From Eutypa lata (lineage: Eukaryota; Ascomycota; Sordariomycetes; Xylariales; Diatrypaceae): 64,000 nucleotides of DNA. The DNA lies in assembly GCA_022661535.1 (NCBI GenBank), contig JAKULF010000004.1:1860001-1924000 (forward strand), in the 5' to 3' direction. The position numbers were made by a program, and so were the translations under genes. Each line of letters opens with the position of its first letter. Position 1 is the stretch's first letter. The notes below the pieces were generated by a model. The model was not told the origin of the DNA, made no database searches, and saw nothing but the letters and a program-made list of their open reading frames with translations. Below, one piece after another: positions 1 through 11,258 of the stretch.

Positions 1-454
1 ACGAGGGCCAATGAACCACCGCCGCCCCCTCGACCCCACCCTACGCTCTATCTTCAACCCCCCGGATCATTCAACCGCTAGTACCAGTGGGGGGATGACG
101 GCGGCGCGCCGCAACAAACCCGCCTACGGCGCTACGTTCGCCCAGTTCTTGGACTTGCACCTCCTGTGCACGCGGGTGCCGAGGGGGCGCGCCGATGCTG
201 AGGCGCTTGTCGCCCCTGGCCCCGGGGTGGGGATGGCAGGTGTGAGGTATGCGTGGGTTGTTGAGGTGCTGTTGGATGAGGTTGGGGTTTGGGAGTGGAG
301 GGATGGGGGTGGGCGTGTAGATGGGGAGAAAGAGGTACGGTGGTCGCGTAGGTGTAGGGAGCAGATGTGGGGGGCTGTTGATGTGAGGGATGGTACGAGG
401 GTTGTGGATGTGGTTTTGAGGGGTGTTGGTGCTGGGGTTGGGACTAGAAATTAA
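1..454 (+). CDS. 3' end of an unidentified gene, truncated by window edge
   Basis: The frame is open from the left edge to the stop at 452-454, so the ATG at 11 need not be the start and the gene probably begins outside the window. The visible part is GC-rich. It contains a hydrophobic segment around FAQFLDLHLL, then a tryptophan-rich part (YAWVVEVLLDE, WEWRDGG, REQMWGAVDV). The layout faintly resembles the C-terminus of RecA/Rad51-like repair ATPases of moulds, but no Walker motif lies inside the window, so this is only a guess. The last third is rich in Gly, Val and Arg and may diverge from homologues. Confidence 0.5.
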   Translation, partial: RGPMNHRRPLDPTLRSIFNPPDHSTASTSGGMTAARRNKPAYGATFAQFLDLHLLCTRVPRGRADAEALVAPGPGVGMAGVRYAWVVEVLLDEVGVWEWRDGGGRVDGEKEVRWSRRCREQMWGAVDVRDGTRVVDVVLRGVGAGVGTRN

Positions 455-1454
455 AGGGGGCGATGATTGAATGTCGGATGTTGATACCTGACTAAGGGGT
501 TAAGCAAGTAGATAGAGCCGACTATTATTGTTCCAGGCTCTCTGGCTGAGGGTATATCGGAACCGAGTCGAGTAATGATTGCCTTCTTGGGGTCTATCAC
601 ATCTAGCTGAGATCATTACGACATAGTTGAATGAAGACATCATCTCTCGAGACTTGGTTTTAAATTCATACGACATTGTAGAAGAGCACGTTGAGGCTAC
701 TTTCCCCCTTCTATTCCTCTTTCAGACTATCGAATTTGCAGCACAGTAGTAGTTAGGTCTCTCTCCAAATCTCTATTCCCAAGGAAGAGGTTATGGGAGA
801 GCTAGGACTTCTGCAAAAATCATCGACTACATCTAGCTAGTTTACAATGAAAAGGGGGTTTCAACTTGAACTCGTGTCTTCAACTAAAATGCATAATATT
901 GATGTAGACTAGGCGCTCCCAATTTAGAAGTACTGTATGGTACATAGTCAACACCTGAAATCGAGACTAGATTTGCATGGTCTTATTTAAATACATAGCG
1001 AGTTTTTATATAATATGGTAGCATCTCATGCATGATATGGGACATTATGTGCTGACAAAAGGGTGTCAATGTATGTATCAGCTTGAGAAAGCACAAGTCT
1101 GTTTGTTATCAAAGATTATACATACTGCTTGTTCTCAATTTGTATGGCAATGCAGTATACTGGTGTGGAAGCTGGTGATCTAGAAGGAAGGCACAGACTC
1201 TTTTCATAGGTACCTAGATAACTCTGAAAATGGGGACCAAACTTAGGATACCTAAGATACATAAAACAGCTATATGACAGGTAATAATATCGTGGTTGCT
1301 CGGATGGATCGTTGGTTATCCGAAAGGGCGGGAGATATGCGGGTGTTTAGTCCAAAAGACAGGCAGTTTGAGGTGGTGCTGGGAAGGGAGGCAACCCTTT
1401 AAGGTGTAATAACTGCCAAATTTTTTAACGTCATGCGAGGCTACCAAGTCGACT
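455..1454. other. intergenic, no gene seen
   Basis: AT-rich stretch with stops in all frames and no coding-like segment. It presumably holds the 3' UTR of the gene ending at 454. No convincing gene or repeat was recognised. Confidence 0.5.
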
Positions 1455-1584
1455 CCTTGGTTGGCTGAGTGGTATATGACCGTAGGAGCTGGCTCGATAC
1501 GGATGTTCCGGACGGGGTAAGGGTCGACTTATCATAGGATTAATGGTTCAAAGGTTCGAGTCCGGTTCTGAACTTTTTTTTTTT
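1455..1584 (+). ncRNA. tRNA-like Pol III locus (A box, B box, T run); not a foldable tRNA
   Basis: An A-box-like TGGCTGAGTGGT starts at 1462. A perfect B box GGTTCGAGTCC starts at 1553. A run of 12 T (1573-1584) follows 9 bases later, as in a Pol III terminator. The 91-base box spacing would fit an intron-containing tRNA or a tRNA-derived element. However, no 7-bp acceptor stem can be formed between the 5' and 3' flanks and the T stem is poor. It may be a tRNA pseudogene, a SINE-like copy or another Pol III RNA. A short hairpin GTTCA/TGAAC encloses the B box. Confidence 0.4.
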
Positions 1585-2299
1585 GTTCATTGATTAATTA
1601 CCTACCTACCTGTCTAGGGATATATCATTCCAGACTATCATGATCCATAGCTCGTGTCATACATATTGGCCTTCTTTTTTTGTCTTTCAAGATCATCATG
1701 TATTTGACTTTTGCCATGCACAATCTTTTCTCTATTTTATCATATTGCCTAACTCGACATCTATTATCCACATCCCTTTTAACAACTACCCTTCTTGACA
1801 ATCTCTATGTTTTCAATTACTTCCCTACCAATCCGGGTTCCAAGCTCAAAACAACTTCAACCTATCACCCTTCAGACGAATACAGTTAAAGGGGAAAACA
1901 AGAACAAGAAATCAGCAATTGAAATAACTTTAGTCAATTGTACTTCTGTATCTTTCGAACGTCACTTCCACAATATTATGGGGAATTAACTAAATACGCA
2001 CCACATGGGCAGCTCCTTCTCAGTGGTATTAAGACTTAACCCAAACCCTGGCTGTGATATTTAGGGAAGGCACGATTACCACTTCATACGTTAGGCACCA
2101 GCAAAATTTTCTCTAGCCCTCCCCATTACACGAACCATCCCACTCTACTACCCAGAACATGTACCTACTTACATATCTTCCAAAACATTAAGCTGGTCGT
2201 TCTATCTTCGTGTTGCCAATCCAGACAGACATTCACATACACGCACCTCAGTTGTTTTTTACAAGTCATCACTCAGCTATTCAGGACACGTCGCCAATT
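1585..2299. other. intergenic, probable promoter of F-box gene
   Basis: AT-rich DNA with only short open frames (for example 1680-1889) lacking coding character. It should contain the promoter and 5' UTR of the F-box gene starting at 2300. Confidence 0.45.
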
Positions 2300-3783
2300 A
2301 TGAAGATCCCACAACTTCCAAACGAGATCACGTCTATGATCATTTCCTCTTTGGCTGGTCCGCAGGTGCAACCCCTAGGCAAGGCATATGAGTGTTACGC
2401 TCAGGGACTGAGTAGCTACGCTTCAGTCTCCAAAGAGTGGCAGGCCTTAGTAGAACGCTACACATTCCACGGTTTGTATCTTACTCGTGGCCGATTAGAA
2501 GATGCAAAGCGAATTGTCAATCATTATCGCTCCCGTCAAATCCAGACACTTTACTTTGAAGTAACTCTGGGGGAATACGAGGTAGTCGGATTGCAAACCG
2601 AACCCCAGTCGGAGCAGTTGGGAAACAGCATCGCCTACACGCTCGATCTCCACTCACTATTCCATTATCTTAGCACTTGGGATAGCAATGATGTGTTTGT
2701 TGGCGGCCTCAATCTCGTACTCTCTGCGAAGTCTCGAAATGACATCCACCCGATCCAGAATATCCTGCTTCTTCAGTCGACATATGGCTTGTTGGAAAAT
2801 ACCAGGCCTGTAATGCCTCTTCCACGACTTGAGTTCGTGCAGACACTAATGTGGGACTTTCAAAACTGTGATCAAGATTGTCTCCTGGACATTGCATGGC
2901 TATATGCTTTACCCCAACTCACGACTTTGAAATGGGAACTATCAATGCGCGGAGGTGAGTAGTTGTGATATTTATGGCATACAAGCTATTGCATTTAAAA
3001 TGCGTTGTAAGGTTTACAACTAACATCTTCGGAACAGTGGACGTAATGAAGAACCTACCAAGCACAATGACGGTACTTTGTCTACATATTAGTGATGTAC
3101 ATCATGAAGATATACAAGAAACTCATGATGATAAAAACGGCGAGGACAAACTCAGCACCTACATCCGAACAGCTTCCCAACAGCTAGAACAGCTCTGCCT
3201 GAATGGGTGCGTAGGTAGAGACACATTTTGGCCAACGCACCCTTGTAGTTACCCTCAACTACCATTCTGGCCTAAACTTCGTTTTCTCTTCGTGACATTC
3301 ACACATCTCACTCCACGAGGTACACCAATGTTCACATCTCCGGACCCTGATAATTTTGAGGGCCATTATCAACCAATGGAGGACGAACTTAACAAGTTCT
3401 ACTGTGCAGCGATGGAAGCAGCACTGCACATGCCGTGCTTGGAGGGGATGAGACTTGGCGCGGACATTGATCCTGATACCCACAGGTTCTATTTGATAAT
3501 TCACAAGAAGAAAGTGGAGAGTACTATATCGGCCACAGTCCGCTTCGAACCCGAGGAGAGGGTCTTAGGCTTGCTGGGGCAGTTCGCAACGGCTAGGGGA
3601 CTTGAGCTTGATTTTGAGATCAATTGCGATGAGCAGGACGACGACATGCAGGACGATAACGAGCAGGAAGACGATGAGCAGGGCGGTGATGAGCAAGACG
3701 GTGATGAGCAAGACAACGGCGAGCAAGACGGCAATGAGCAGGATGACGATGAGCAAGGCGACGACGATCAAGATAACTATTAA
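2300..3783 (+). CDS. F-box-like protein with acidic repeat tail
   Basis: Exons 2300-2954 and 3038-3783. The 83-nt intron has a GTGAGT donor, a CTAAC branch and an AACAG acceptor, and joins the two frames through a GTG codon; the product has 466 residues. The ATG at 2300 gives an F-box-like N-terminus (MKIPQLPNEITSMIISSLAG, followed by an S-x-V-S-K-E-W motif). That arrangement is typical of mould F-box proteins, which recruit substrates to SCF ubiquitin ligases. The middle is leucine-rich. Residues ~416-466 are almost wholly Asp, Glu, Gln, Gly and Asn, built from diverged repeats of a GAGCAGGACG-like unit. The frame continues for 40 acidic, tyrosine-rich codons after the TAA at 3781. Function beyond the F-box is unknown. 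Confidence 0.72.
3643..3780 (+). repeat. coding minisatellite (EQDxD repeat)
   Basis: Diverged tandem copies of a 12-18 nt unit of the form GAGCARGACGRYGAT encode E-Q-(D/G)-(D/G)-(D/N) repeats at the C-terminus of the F-box protein. Such tracts change length readily. Confidence 0.7.
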
Positions 3784-4722
3784 GATCAAGAGTACTATGA
3801 CGATGTCCGCGCGTTTTCCTATGCCGAACATGAGGTGTACGACTATGACGAACATAACGTGGGAGGCTTATACGACTGGAGCGAGACTGACTTGGGAAAC
3901 TCTTAAACTCCAAGATCTATAGTATTGAGTGGTTAAGAACAGAGTTGCCTGGCCGGGAGCTGCAAGATGTTGGTTGCATTGTGCTACGGGCTCACGGACG
4001 TGGCTGGGAAGCTAGGAAGTGTCAAGATGAAGGTTGGTGTGATCAGCTCTGAGAAAGACGTCTAGAGCGGCAGTAATTGTAGGATTCTATAATTCATCAT
4101 TCTCATTTCAGTAGACAAGGAGATATTTCATTAAAAAACTAAAAGGCCATCCAAGATAGAGTATAGAATGGTCGGTATACAACTAATTATTTATAAGGCA
4201 TATGACGCCGTCAAAGATTGCTATACACGTATTCATCCCTGCGAGGTATAACCTGATAACTACTTAGTTATGGATAGACTGAATAGAACTGAGCCACTCG
4301 GAGTTGCGGCCACTTAACTCTCCGGTGGAGGGTCACTAAATCGAACTGGCGTCCAATGACGATCTCATCCTTTGGTGAAACACATACCTACTTACGCGGC
4401 TACTTGAAGGCAGCCATGACGCGAAAGCAGGTAGGTATTGTGTGAAATCGACTAAATGGCATGTTGCGGAACTTTTAGGTCTAGAATCCTTCACCTTTAA
4501 CTTCTCAATATTTCCATTCGCTTTTGTTCTACTGAACACGCGGTTTGCATCAAACATCTCCTATTAACGTGGCTGTGCCAATCGTAGTGACGTCAATAGT
4601 TGTTTGTATGACAGAAGCTCTTGTGCAAGGCCACCACCGAGCGACAACAATTCGTAGCTCATTTTCTTCTTTGTAGAAACCAAAAAAAAATAAAGCCTAC
4701 CAACTAAGCATTTCATTCCAAA
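3784..4722. other. intergenic, includes possible F-box readthrough tail
   Basis: Positions 3784-3903 are open in the F-box frame and end in TAA at 3904-3906. The rest is non-coding, with a CCAAT box and a cAMP-response-type palindrome near 4580 ahead of the fasciclin gene. Confidence 0.5.
4588..4595. promoter_or_regulatory. CRE palindrome TGACGTCA upstream of fasciclin gene
   Basis: A perfect 8-bp ATF/CREB-type bZIP site lies 128 bp before the fasciclin start codon, with a CCAAT at 4578-4582 just upstream. This suggests, but does not prove, stress-responsive bZIP control. Confidence 0.4.
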
Positions 4723-6193
4723 ATGAAATACGCTGTTTTATTACCTTTCGCAGCAGCTGCTGCGGCCTTCGTCATTCCCGACGAGGCAACCGCCAAGGAG
4801 CTCGTCATCGAGACCGAGCGAAAGGCCCAGGAGACCTTGTCTTCCTGGTGGGACGGGGCACAAACCCTAGGAGGGGACGTACGCTCGTTCGCCGAGGATA
4901 CATTCGACGATGCGTTTGACTTCTTTGAACGTCAGGCTAGTATCTTCAATGATCGTCTCCAGGACATCGAGATTGAATCCGAGATCCCGGATTTCTTTCC
5001 CTCGTCCGATGACGATGAAGGAGATACTGCTACTGATGGGAAGCCGGGCCACGGACCCCGCGGGCACCACGGCCCTCAGAACCTGACCGTCTACCAGGCT
5101 ATCCACGCATCGAACTTCACCAAGAAGTTCGCGGCGCTGGTAGACGAGTACCCGGAGCTCGTGAAGACGCTGAACACCACGGAGGCGAACGTCACGCTGT
5201 TCGTCCCCACTGACAAGGCCTTTGAGAAGATCCCCGACCACCACAAGAAGCCGCCCAAGGAGTTCATCGAGAAGCTCATCCAGTACCATGTCGTCCCGGG
5301 TTTCTACCCCGCGGGTCGCGTGCTGGCGCACCACACTCTGCCAACTGCCCTGGAGGAGGGTGCCTTGGGTGACAACCCGCAGCGCCTCCGCGTCAGCGTC
5401 GGGATCTTCGGAGTGCGATTGAACTTCTACAGCAAGGTCGTCGCCGTGAATGTGGTATGTTTCTTCCTTCCCTTTCACAACTCTAAGATACCTACATGTA
5501 ATACTAACATGACTGTCTCCAATGTAGTTGACTAAGAACGGAGTCATCCACGGACTGAATAGCCTCCTCGTGCCGCCACCTCCCGCCGGGAGCCTGATCT
5601 CGCTCTTCCCGTCCAAGTTCTCGACGCTGCTCCTCGCGGCCGAGAAGACGGGTCTGCACGAGAAGGCGAAGGACCACCCCGCCACGAAGGGCCTAACCAT
5701 CTTCGCGCCCACGAACCGCGCCTTCCAGAAGCTGGGCCCCGGCGCCAACGCTTTCTTATTCAACACGGAGAAGGGCCTCCACTACCTCAAGGCCCTGCTG
5801 TTCTACCACGCCGTCGTCAACGAGACGCTCTACTCGGACGAGTACTACGGAAAGCCCGGAAGTGACGCTGAAGGCGAGGGCAAGAACGGCCACCACCACC
5901 TCGACCTCCCCACGCTCCTCCACGGCAAGCCGCTCAGCGTCGACATCGCGCGCTTCCATCGCATCATTACTATCAAGGTCAACGGGCGCACCAAGGTCTC
6001 CGTCCAGGATGCGCTGGCTAGGGATGGTGTCATCCATGTTGTGGACAGCGTGCTCATCCCGCCGCACAAGCACAAGGGTGCTTGGAAGGAGGACGAGGAT
6101 AGTGAGATTGATGTCGATGAGCTCATTGAGCGACTGGAGCCGATTGCCGAGTCTCAGTCTGCGTCGGCGTCTCAGTGGGTTGGTGAGTTGTGA
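4723..6193 (+). CDS. secreted protein with two fasciclin (FAS1) domains
   Basis: Exons 4723-5454 and 5528-6193; the 73-nt intron has GTATGT and TGTAG ends, and the product has 465 residues. An N-terminal signal peptide (MKYAVLLPFAAAAAAF) precedes an acidic spacer and a His/Gly-rich linker around residues 105-120. Two FAS1 domains follow (about 123-255 and 260-405), with hallmark motifs TLFVPTDKAFEKI, IQYHVVPG and GVIHGLNSLLVPP in the first and TIFAPTNRAFQKLG, LLFYHAV and DGVIHVVDSVLIPP in the second. FAS1 domains mediate cell-surface or matrix adhesion; related mould proteins are secreted or wall-bound. N-glycosylation sequons occur (NLT, NFT, NTT, NVT, NET). The C-terminus has no clear GPI anchor signal. 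Confidence 0.88.
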
Positions 6194-7455
6194 GAACGTC
6201 GCTTGAGATTGAGGGGGGTAGTAGATATGAGATGTGTACTGTCACGTTACGTCTTGTAGAAGTGAAGGTTGAGATTATATCGTATCGGTGGTGCATACTC
6301 CCAGGAGCGAGCGGATGGATACGAGAATAAGGAGAAAGAAAGATATGTTCTCTCATTCGGCCCTGGATAAGAAACAAGAGGCCATATTATCTGTGGACGG
6401 CATTTCATCGCTCATTTAGTCTTACTGTTGTTACGTTGACTATGAGGAAATTCAGGCATAGGGGGGTGGGGGGCAAAGACCGGGCATTCCTCTGGTAGAG
6501 AAAAAAATGGGATACCACAGTACTGGATCTACAGGAAAAAATACATTACTCGGGCCGGGGAAGAGAAAAATAACAATGGCATCTACATGAATACGCATTC
6601 GGGGGGCTTATTTAAGGGGGCTTGATTAACAAAATTGAGGCATCTTTAGCACAAACTCTGACCTTCTACTAATGCATGATGAGAGACTGAAGCTCATGAT
6701 ATCGATTCCGGTTTCTTAAAGCTTAGATGAAGTTATTTTCGGTTGGTTCTACATGGTAACTAGCCCTATGTTCTTGTCATATATTATATGTTACTTGATG
6801 CTAATGTATTATTATTCCATGGTTATACATAACTCTACGCTACTAAACGCACGATACACGTAAGAAATATATTTCATTATGTAAGATTTGTTGAAGGTAT
6901 ATCAATGCGAAGGTAGAGAAAGAAGTGTGAATTGGAACTAATCCATGATGATGCCTTGCCAGGTCTTTTTTAGAGAAGCAGATATTGAAGGGGTCGGATT
7001 GTTTGTTTATTAGTGAAATTTTATTGGTTTTAAGGTGGGCGTATAATGACTATAGAGTAGTTTGATATATATTTACTTACGATCTTTTATTATTTCCTCA
7101 TGGTCTATTGCATGGATATACGTTTAGAAACCGGGAAGGAAAACCGATCAAAGTGGAGTGTGACGTTATATCTCCGGATCCGTCGCCGAGCCAAGAAAAC
7201 GGAGTCTCGGACTTGGCGTTGCTGGGTTAACGGAGCTAGCATCTCGATTTCAGGATTCGGCGATGGATGCATCGTTTTTACTAAGGGTTATGGATAATCT
7301 TTTCAGAGATCAAACAACATCAACTTCAGTTTTGCCATATTCTCGTCTTGACATTTTACATACTAGCTATTTCAACTTATATATATATATACACAGCATT
7401 TATCTCCCTACTAGCGAATGCAAACATGTTGTTGACACCATCACAAGTCTCGGTG
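6194..7455. other. intergenic, no gene seen
   Basis: AT-rich with a G-rich tract near 6461-6475. Short frames at 7100-7514 have no coding character, except that the first short exon of the next gene is proposed at 7456. Confidence 0.45.
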
Positions 7456-8020
7456 ATGATATCATCTGCTATCGGTATGTGATCTTTTCAAAACCACGAG
7501 GTGGGATGAAATAACTCAAGTATAAATCTAACAAAACGATGATGATGATGCAATCAAAGTTGTTCTATTTACTAGTGCCTTATTCCTGAGCGGTTACGTC
7601 GTCCAGCAGAAGACGCTGAACAAGCTGCGGGCGGCCGTGTCGCAGCAGATGGCCCCGCGGCCGAGCCCCAAGATCTACCTACCCGACCGGTTCAAGCAGG
7701 AAACTACGGAGCTGGAGGACGGGACTATCATTGCTTTGGAAGAAGAGGAGGACGGTATTAATGAGAAGGACGATGTTGTTATTATAGAAGTGCACCCGAC
7801 GATGCAGGACGACAGAGCCCAGAAACCACTGCCGGCTAGCGACGACGACGACGACAACGAACCTGCCGGGGAACCCATGGACAAGGTTGAGGAAGACGCC
7901 AAGAGGGCAGGAGAGGAACAGCCGATCAGTAGAGCCGAGAGGAGGAGGCGTATCAAGGCGGAGATCCAGCGCCTGTCGCAGGGCGACGAACCGGTGTATT
8001 ACCAGCGTCGGTTATGGTAG
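7456..8020 (+). CDS. small membrane-anchored or secreted hypothetical protein
   Basis: Proposed exons 7456-7474 and 7560-8020, product 159 residues. The second frame is open upstream of its first ATG with a hydrophobic stretch (VVLFTSALFLSGYVV), so an upstream start exon is needed. A 19-nt exon ending at a GTATGT donor, with an 85-nt intron (TCTAAC branch, CAAAG acceptor), restores the frame and gives MISSAIVVLFTSALFLSGYV, a good signal peptide or anchor. Next comes a motif PSPKIYLPDRFKQ and an acidic middle (EEEEDG, DDDDDNE). The C-terminus is basic (SRAERRRRIKAEIQRLS) and ends YYQRRLW. It resembles an uncharacterised protein family of moulds; I know no function. The first exon is inferred from splice signals only. 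Confidence 0.62.
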
Positions 8021-11000
8021 GAGGATTTCTTTCACCGTACGCCGCCAGCCGTCAAGGCCCCCTGGGACCTGGGCTGGCAGTTCCGGATATATACGGGTTG
8101 GATATATAGGTTGGGGTTATCTAGATACGTGTTCTTGTTGTCTACATAGTTATGGGTTGGGTCTTTTTGGATCAGGGCGTTTCTTTTTTTCCAGGTACGG
8201 GCAGGCAGCGGTGGGACGAAGCAACAATGATAGCAGCAGCATTTTTTGGTTATTTCATGGGATATGGATATGGATATTAACATCGGTTCGGCACTTGGTT
8301 ACGAGCTTGTATATTACGAAGGGACGTATATGATGTGACGTTGGGAGACGGTTGCGCATTAACAGCTATAAATATATACGGGGGTCAAATTTGATCTACT
8401 GAGTGGAAGCTATGTATAGTACTACTATACACGTACTTCGTAGTATGTGATTGTTTCAAATCGTGGGATTGCCTATATACTTGGGTATATTCTGTTTCTT
8501 CAGCAAAGCCTTGCGTTGAGTTGGCTGGTTCAAAGAGTGGATACTGTAGGCTTAATGGATCGTCATCAGGTTTGGTAGCCCCTTTAACACTACCATGACG
8601 TACTATATTATTATTACTGTTAACCTTGTAGGTAGGTAGTTTTCTTACCTGCATTCAGCAATTCGGCAAAACGGGATGGAAAAGACAAAGATGATCGACA
8701 ATCACGGCCCGACCTGGAGGGAGATCTAACTAGTCTACACGGTTAGTCTTTTGTGCTACTCTACGTCTACCTCGGGCATCTCAGCTGGAAGTAGTTACAG
8801 ATGACCTATTTCCTGATCAAGATAGCATAAAATTTAGTTGCATAATACCGTAATGCTGCGAAAGTTGCTGGCTGCATACCTAGGTAGCATAGCATAGTAT
8901 AGCATACATGCATACATACACACATATAATACCTACGGAGATATGTAATTATAAGCTAGCTTGGACGATAACAACTTGCGGCTTTTTATTCACGTTCCTG
9001 GATGGTTTGTGAGTCTAAAAGACTTGGAAATAAGCCCCGTTTCCCGCTAGGTATGCCATGCAGATTCTCGCTCACACATTCCAAATCCGTGTCCGGAAAC
9101 CGATGAAGCTAGGTGGTTTCTTTAGACTTAAGTTATGCATATTGCGCACTTAATAGGCATTGCAAGGCCTTGTTCTTACAGCAAAACCTGTTCTGTTCTT
9201 ATAATAGTCTTCCTGGCAGGCCTGGTTGGGATCTGATTCAGAAACTGTGGAAGTAAAGTATAATTCACAATGCCATAACTAGTGCATGTGGATTTCTACC
9301 CCACAACCCGCAAAGCACCACATCCAATCTTTAAGTTAGACCTCCCAGTCTGCCAGTTAACCATGGTAGTAGTGGGCTGGCGGACGTCGCGTGGACCGAG
9401 TTGATTGCGCAATGTGAGATCATTCAGCATAACTGGTAATAGCCTTTAACGAGCCGTCTCCTTCGTTCAGGGGCAGCCCCAAAGTAAATGTGCTAATCGT
9501 CGTCAGTGGTCCACTATGCATTCAAGCATTCAACATGTAGCCCAGCACTTCACACTTCAGAGGGAAGCTAGCGGTGTGGCTTCAAGGACGGACAGTCGGT
9601 AAGAAAGATTACCGACATGTGGTAAATGAATGATTTTGCCTTGGATTTCTATGTAGAATTCATCTAGTAGGTGACTACAATATTAATTGCTGTCCTATAT
9701 AGTTGATAGCTGCTGATACATATGTACCTGTTTGTCTGTAATAACATGTAATTAAGAAACACAGTTGTTCATGTGGGCTACTCGCTATCTATTTGTCCGT
9801 TTCTCGGCCGGGCCCAGAACAACCACACCTCAGACAAGGATACCCCGCTATATAGCGATAACGTCCAGCGGGCGATTGGTAGACCTCCTCCAGTAGCATC
9901 AACGAGCCGTCTCGACTATATCCGACACTTCCATTCAATGTTTCTAACCCCCCTCCCCCCAATGTTTCCACTTATATACAACCCACATTACTCTACCTTC
10001 GCCCATGCATCATCTCCTCTTCTTGGTGACACTCTAGCTCGGTAAATAAATAGGTCATAGGTAGGTACCCGACCACTCACCTACGATCCCAAAAGATGTG
10101 GCTAGCGGTGACAAGTTGCCGACCCGAAGGGGCTGAGCATAAGATGTATGTAAGATTCATATCTATGAGTATACCTAGGTAAGTGAAACGTATACGTATT
10201 ATGCAGGTATACTGCTTATGATACACCTATCTACTAGGTATAAACTGAATCCATCGCCAAGACTGACAGGTCGGGACCTACACATATACCTGATAAGTAT
10301 CTACCTCGTGAGACTTATCCAGGCACACAAGCGGGCCAACCCTTTCGTTGACGTGACACTTTTGATCCAGTGAGTGAGCCTCCATATACAAACGCCATTC
10401 CGCCCTGGTGGGTGGTAATTCTTGTCACGCATCTCCCTGTCTCTTCTTTTAGCTCTCTCCCAAGTCCCCCTAGTCCACTACCTACCTAGGTATATACCCT
10501 CCCCAACGGGAAACCATACAACCCTTACGACCTCACGTGCGGTGTTTAACCTTACCTTTAGGTTTCCCCCCTACTACAACATACCTACCTATTCTAGGTT
10601 TTGTCTTAACTCGTAGTGGTGTCGTGAGCCCTACGTTACATAGTTAACATTTGACACTATTCGTTCGTCCCGAGTAGTTACTGATTTCCCTTATCTCCTT
10701 TGCTAGATCTATCTGGTGGTCCTCGTCGATCCGATCCGATTTCGTGCTTGACCTCTCGCTTGCTTTTTTTAAGAGGTCAGGTTGATTCACCTGCCAAAGA
10801 CACACGACTCAGAACTCTATCAGACTCTTATCTGTCTTCTCTGCTCTCTCTCTACGTGTGCTGTGTTTTTGATGACAGTAAAAGCGGCTGAGAGTCTTTT
10901 AGTTCGAATGTGCGAGTTTTTGCTGCTCTCAAAACCCCTTGTTCCTTAACGACAGTCCTTCTTTTTTCTTCCCTTCTTGCATATTTCTCAACACATATAC

Positions 11001-11051
11001 GCACATACGCAAAACCACGCACATAAATATACTTTACGCAGTATACACGAT
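8021..11051. other. 3-kb intergenic region, no gene seen
   Basis: No coding-like frame. It contains three exact copies of the palindrome TACCTAGGTA (8877, 10172, 10483), a C-rich tract near 9948-9960, and a pyrimidine-rich zone before 11052 that is probably the 5' UTR or promoter of the next gene. Confidence 0.5.
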
Positions 11052-11215
11052 ATGGCAACCGAAACGATTTCCCACGTCGGGGCCTCTCGACTCGAACGTC
11101 TGAGCGCCGAGGACTTCGAGACGGCTTCCATCCGCTCGGCAGCCCCGTCTTACAGTAAGCTATACCTACATACCTATTCCCTAACCACCCAGCCACCCAG
11201 CCACCCACCCACGCC

Positions 11216-11258
<43 letters not shown>

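Noticed and set aside
3501..3913. Overlapping frames opposite or alongside the F-box repeat
   Set aside because: Products of the tandem repeat read in other frames.
4867..5766. 299-codon minus-strand open frame
   Set aside because: Antisense of the fasciclin gene; it also reads across the fasciclin intron.
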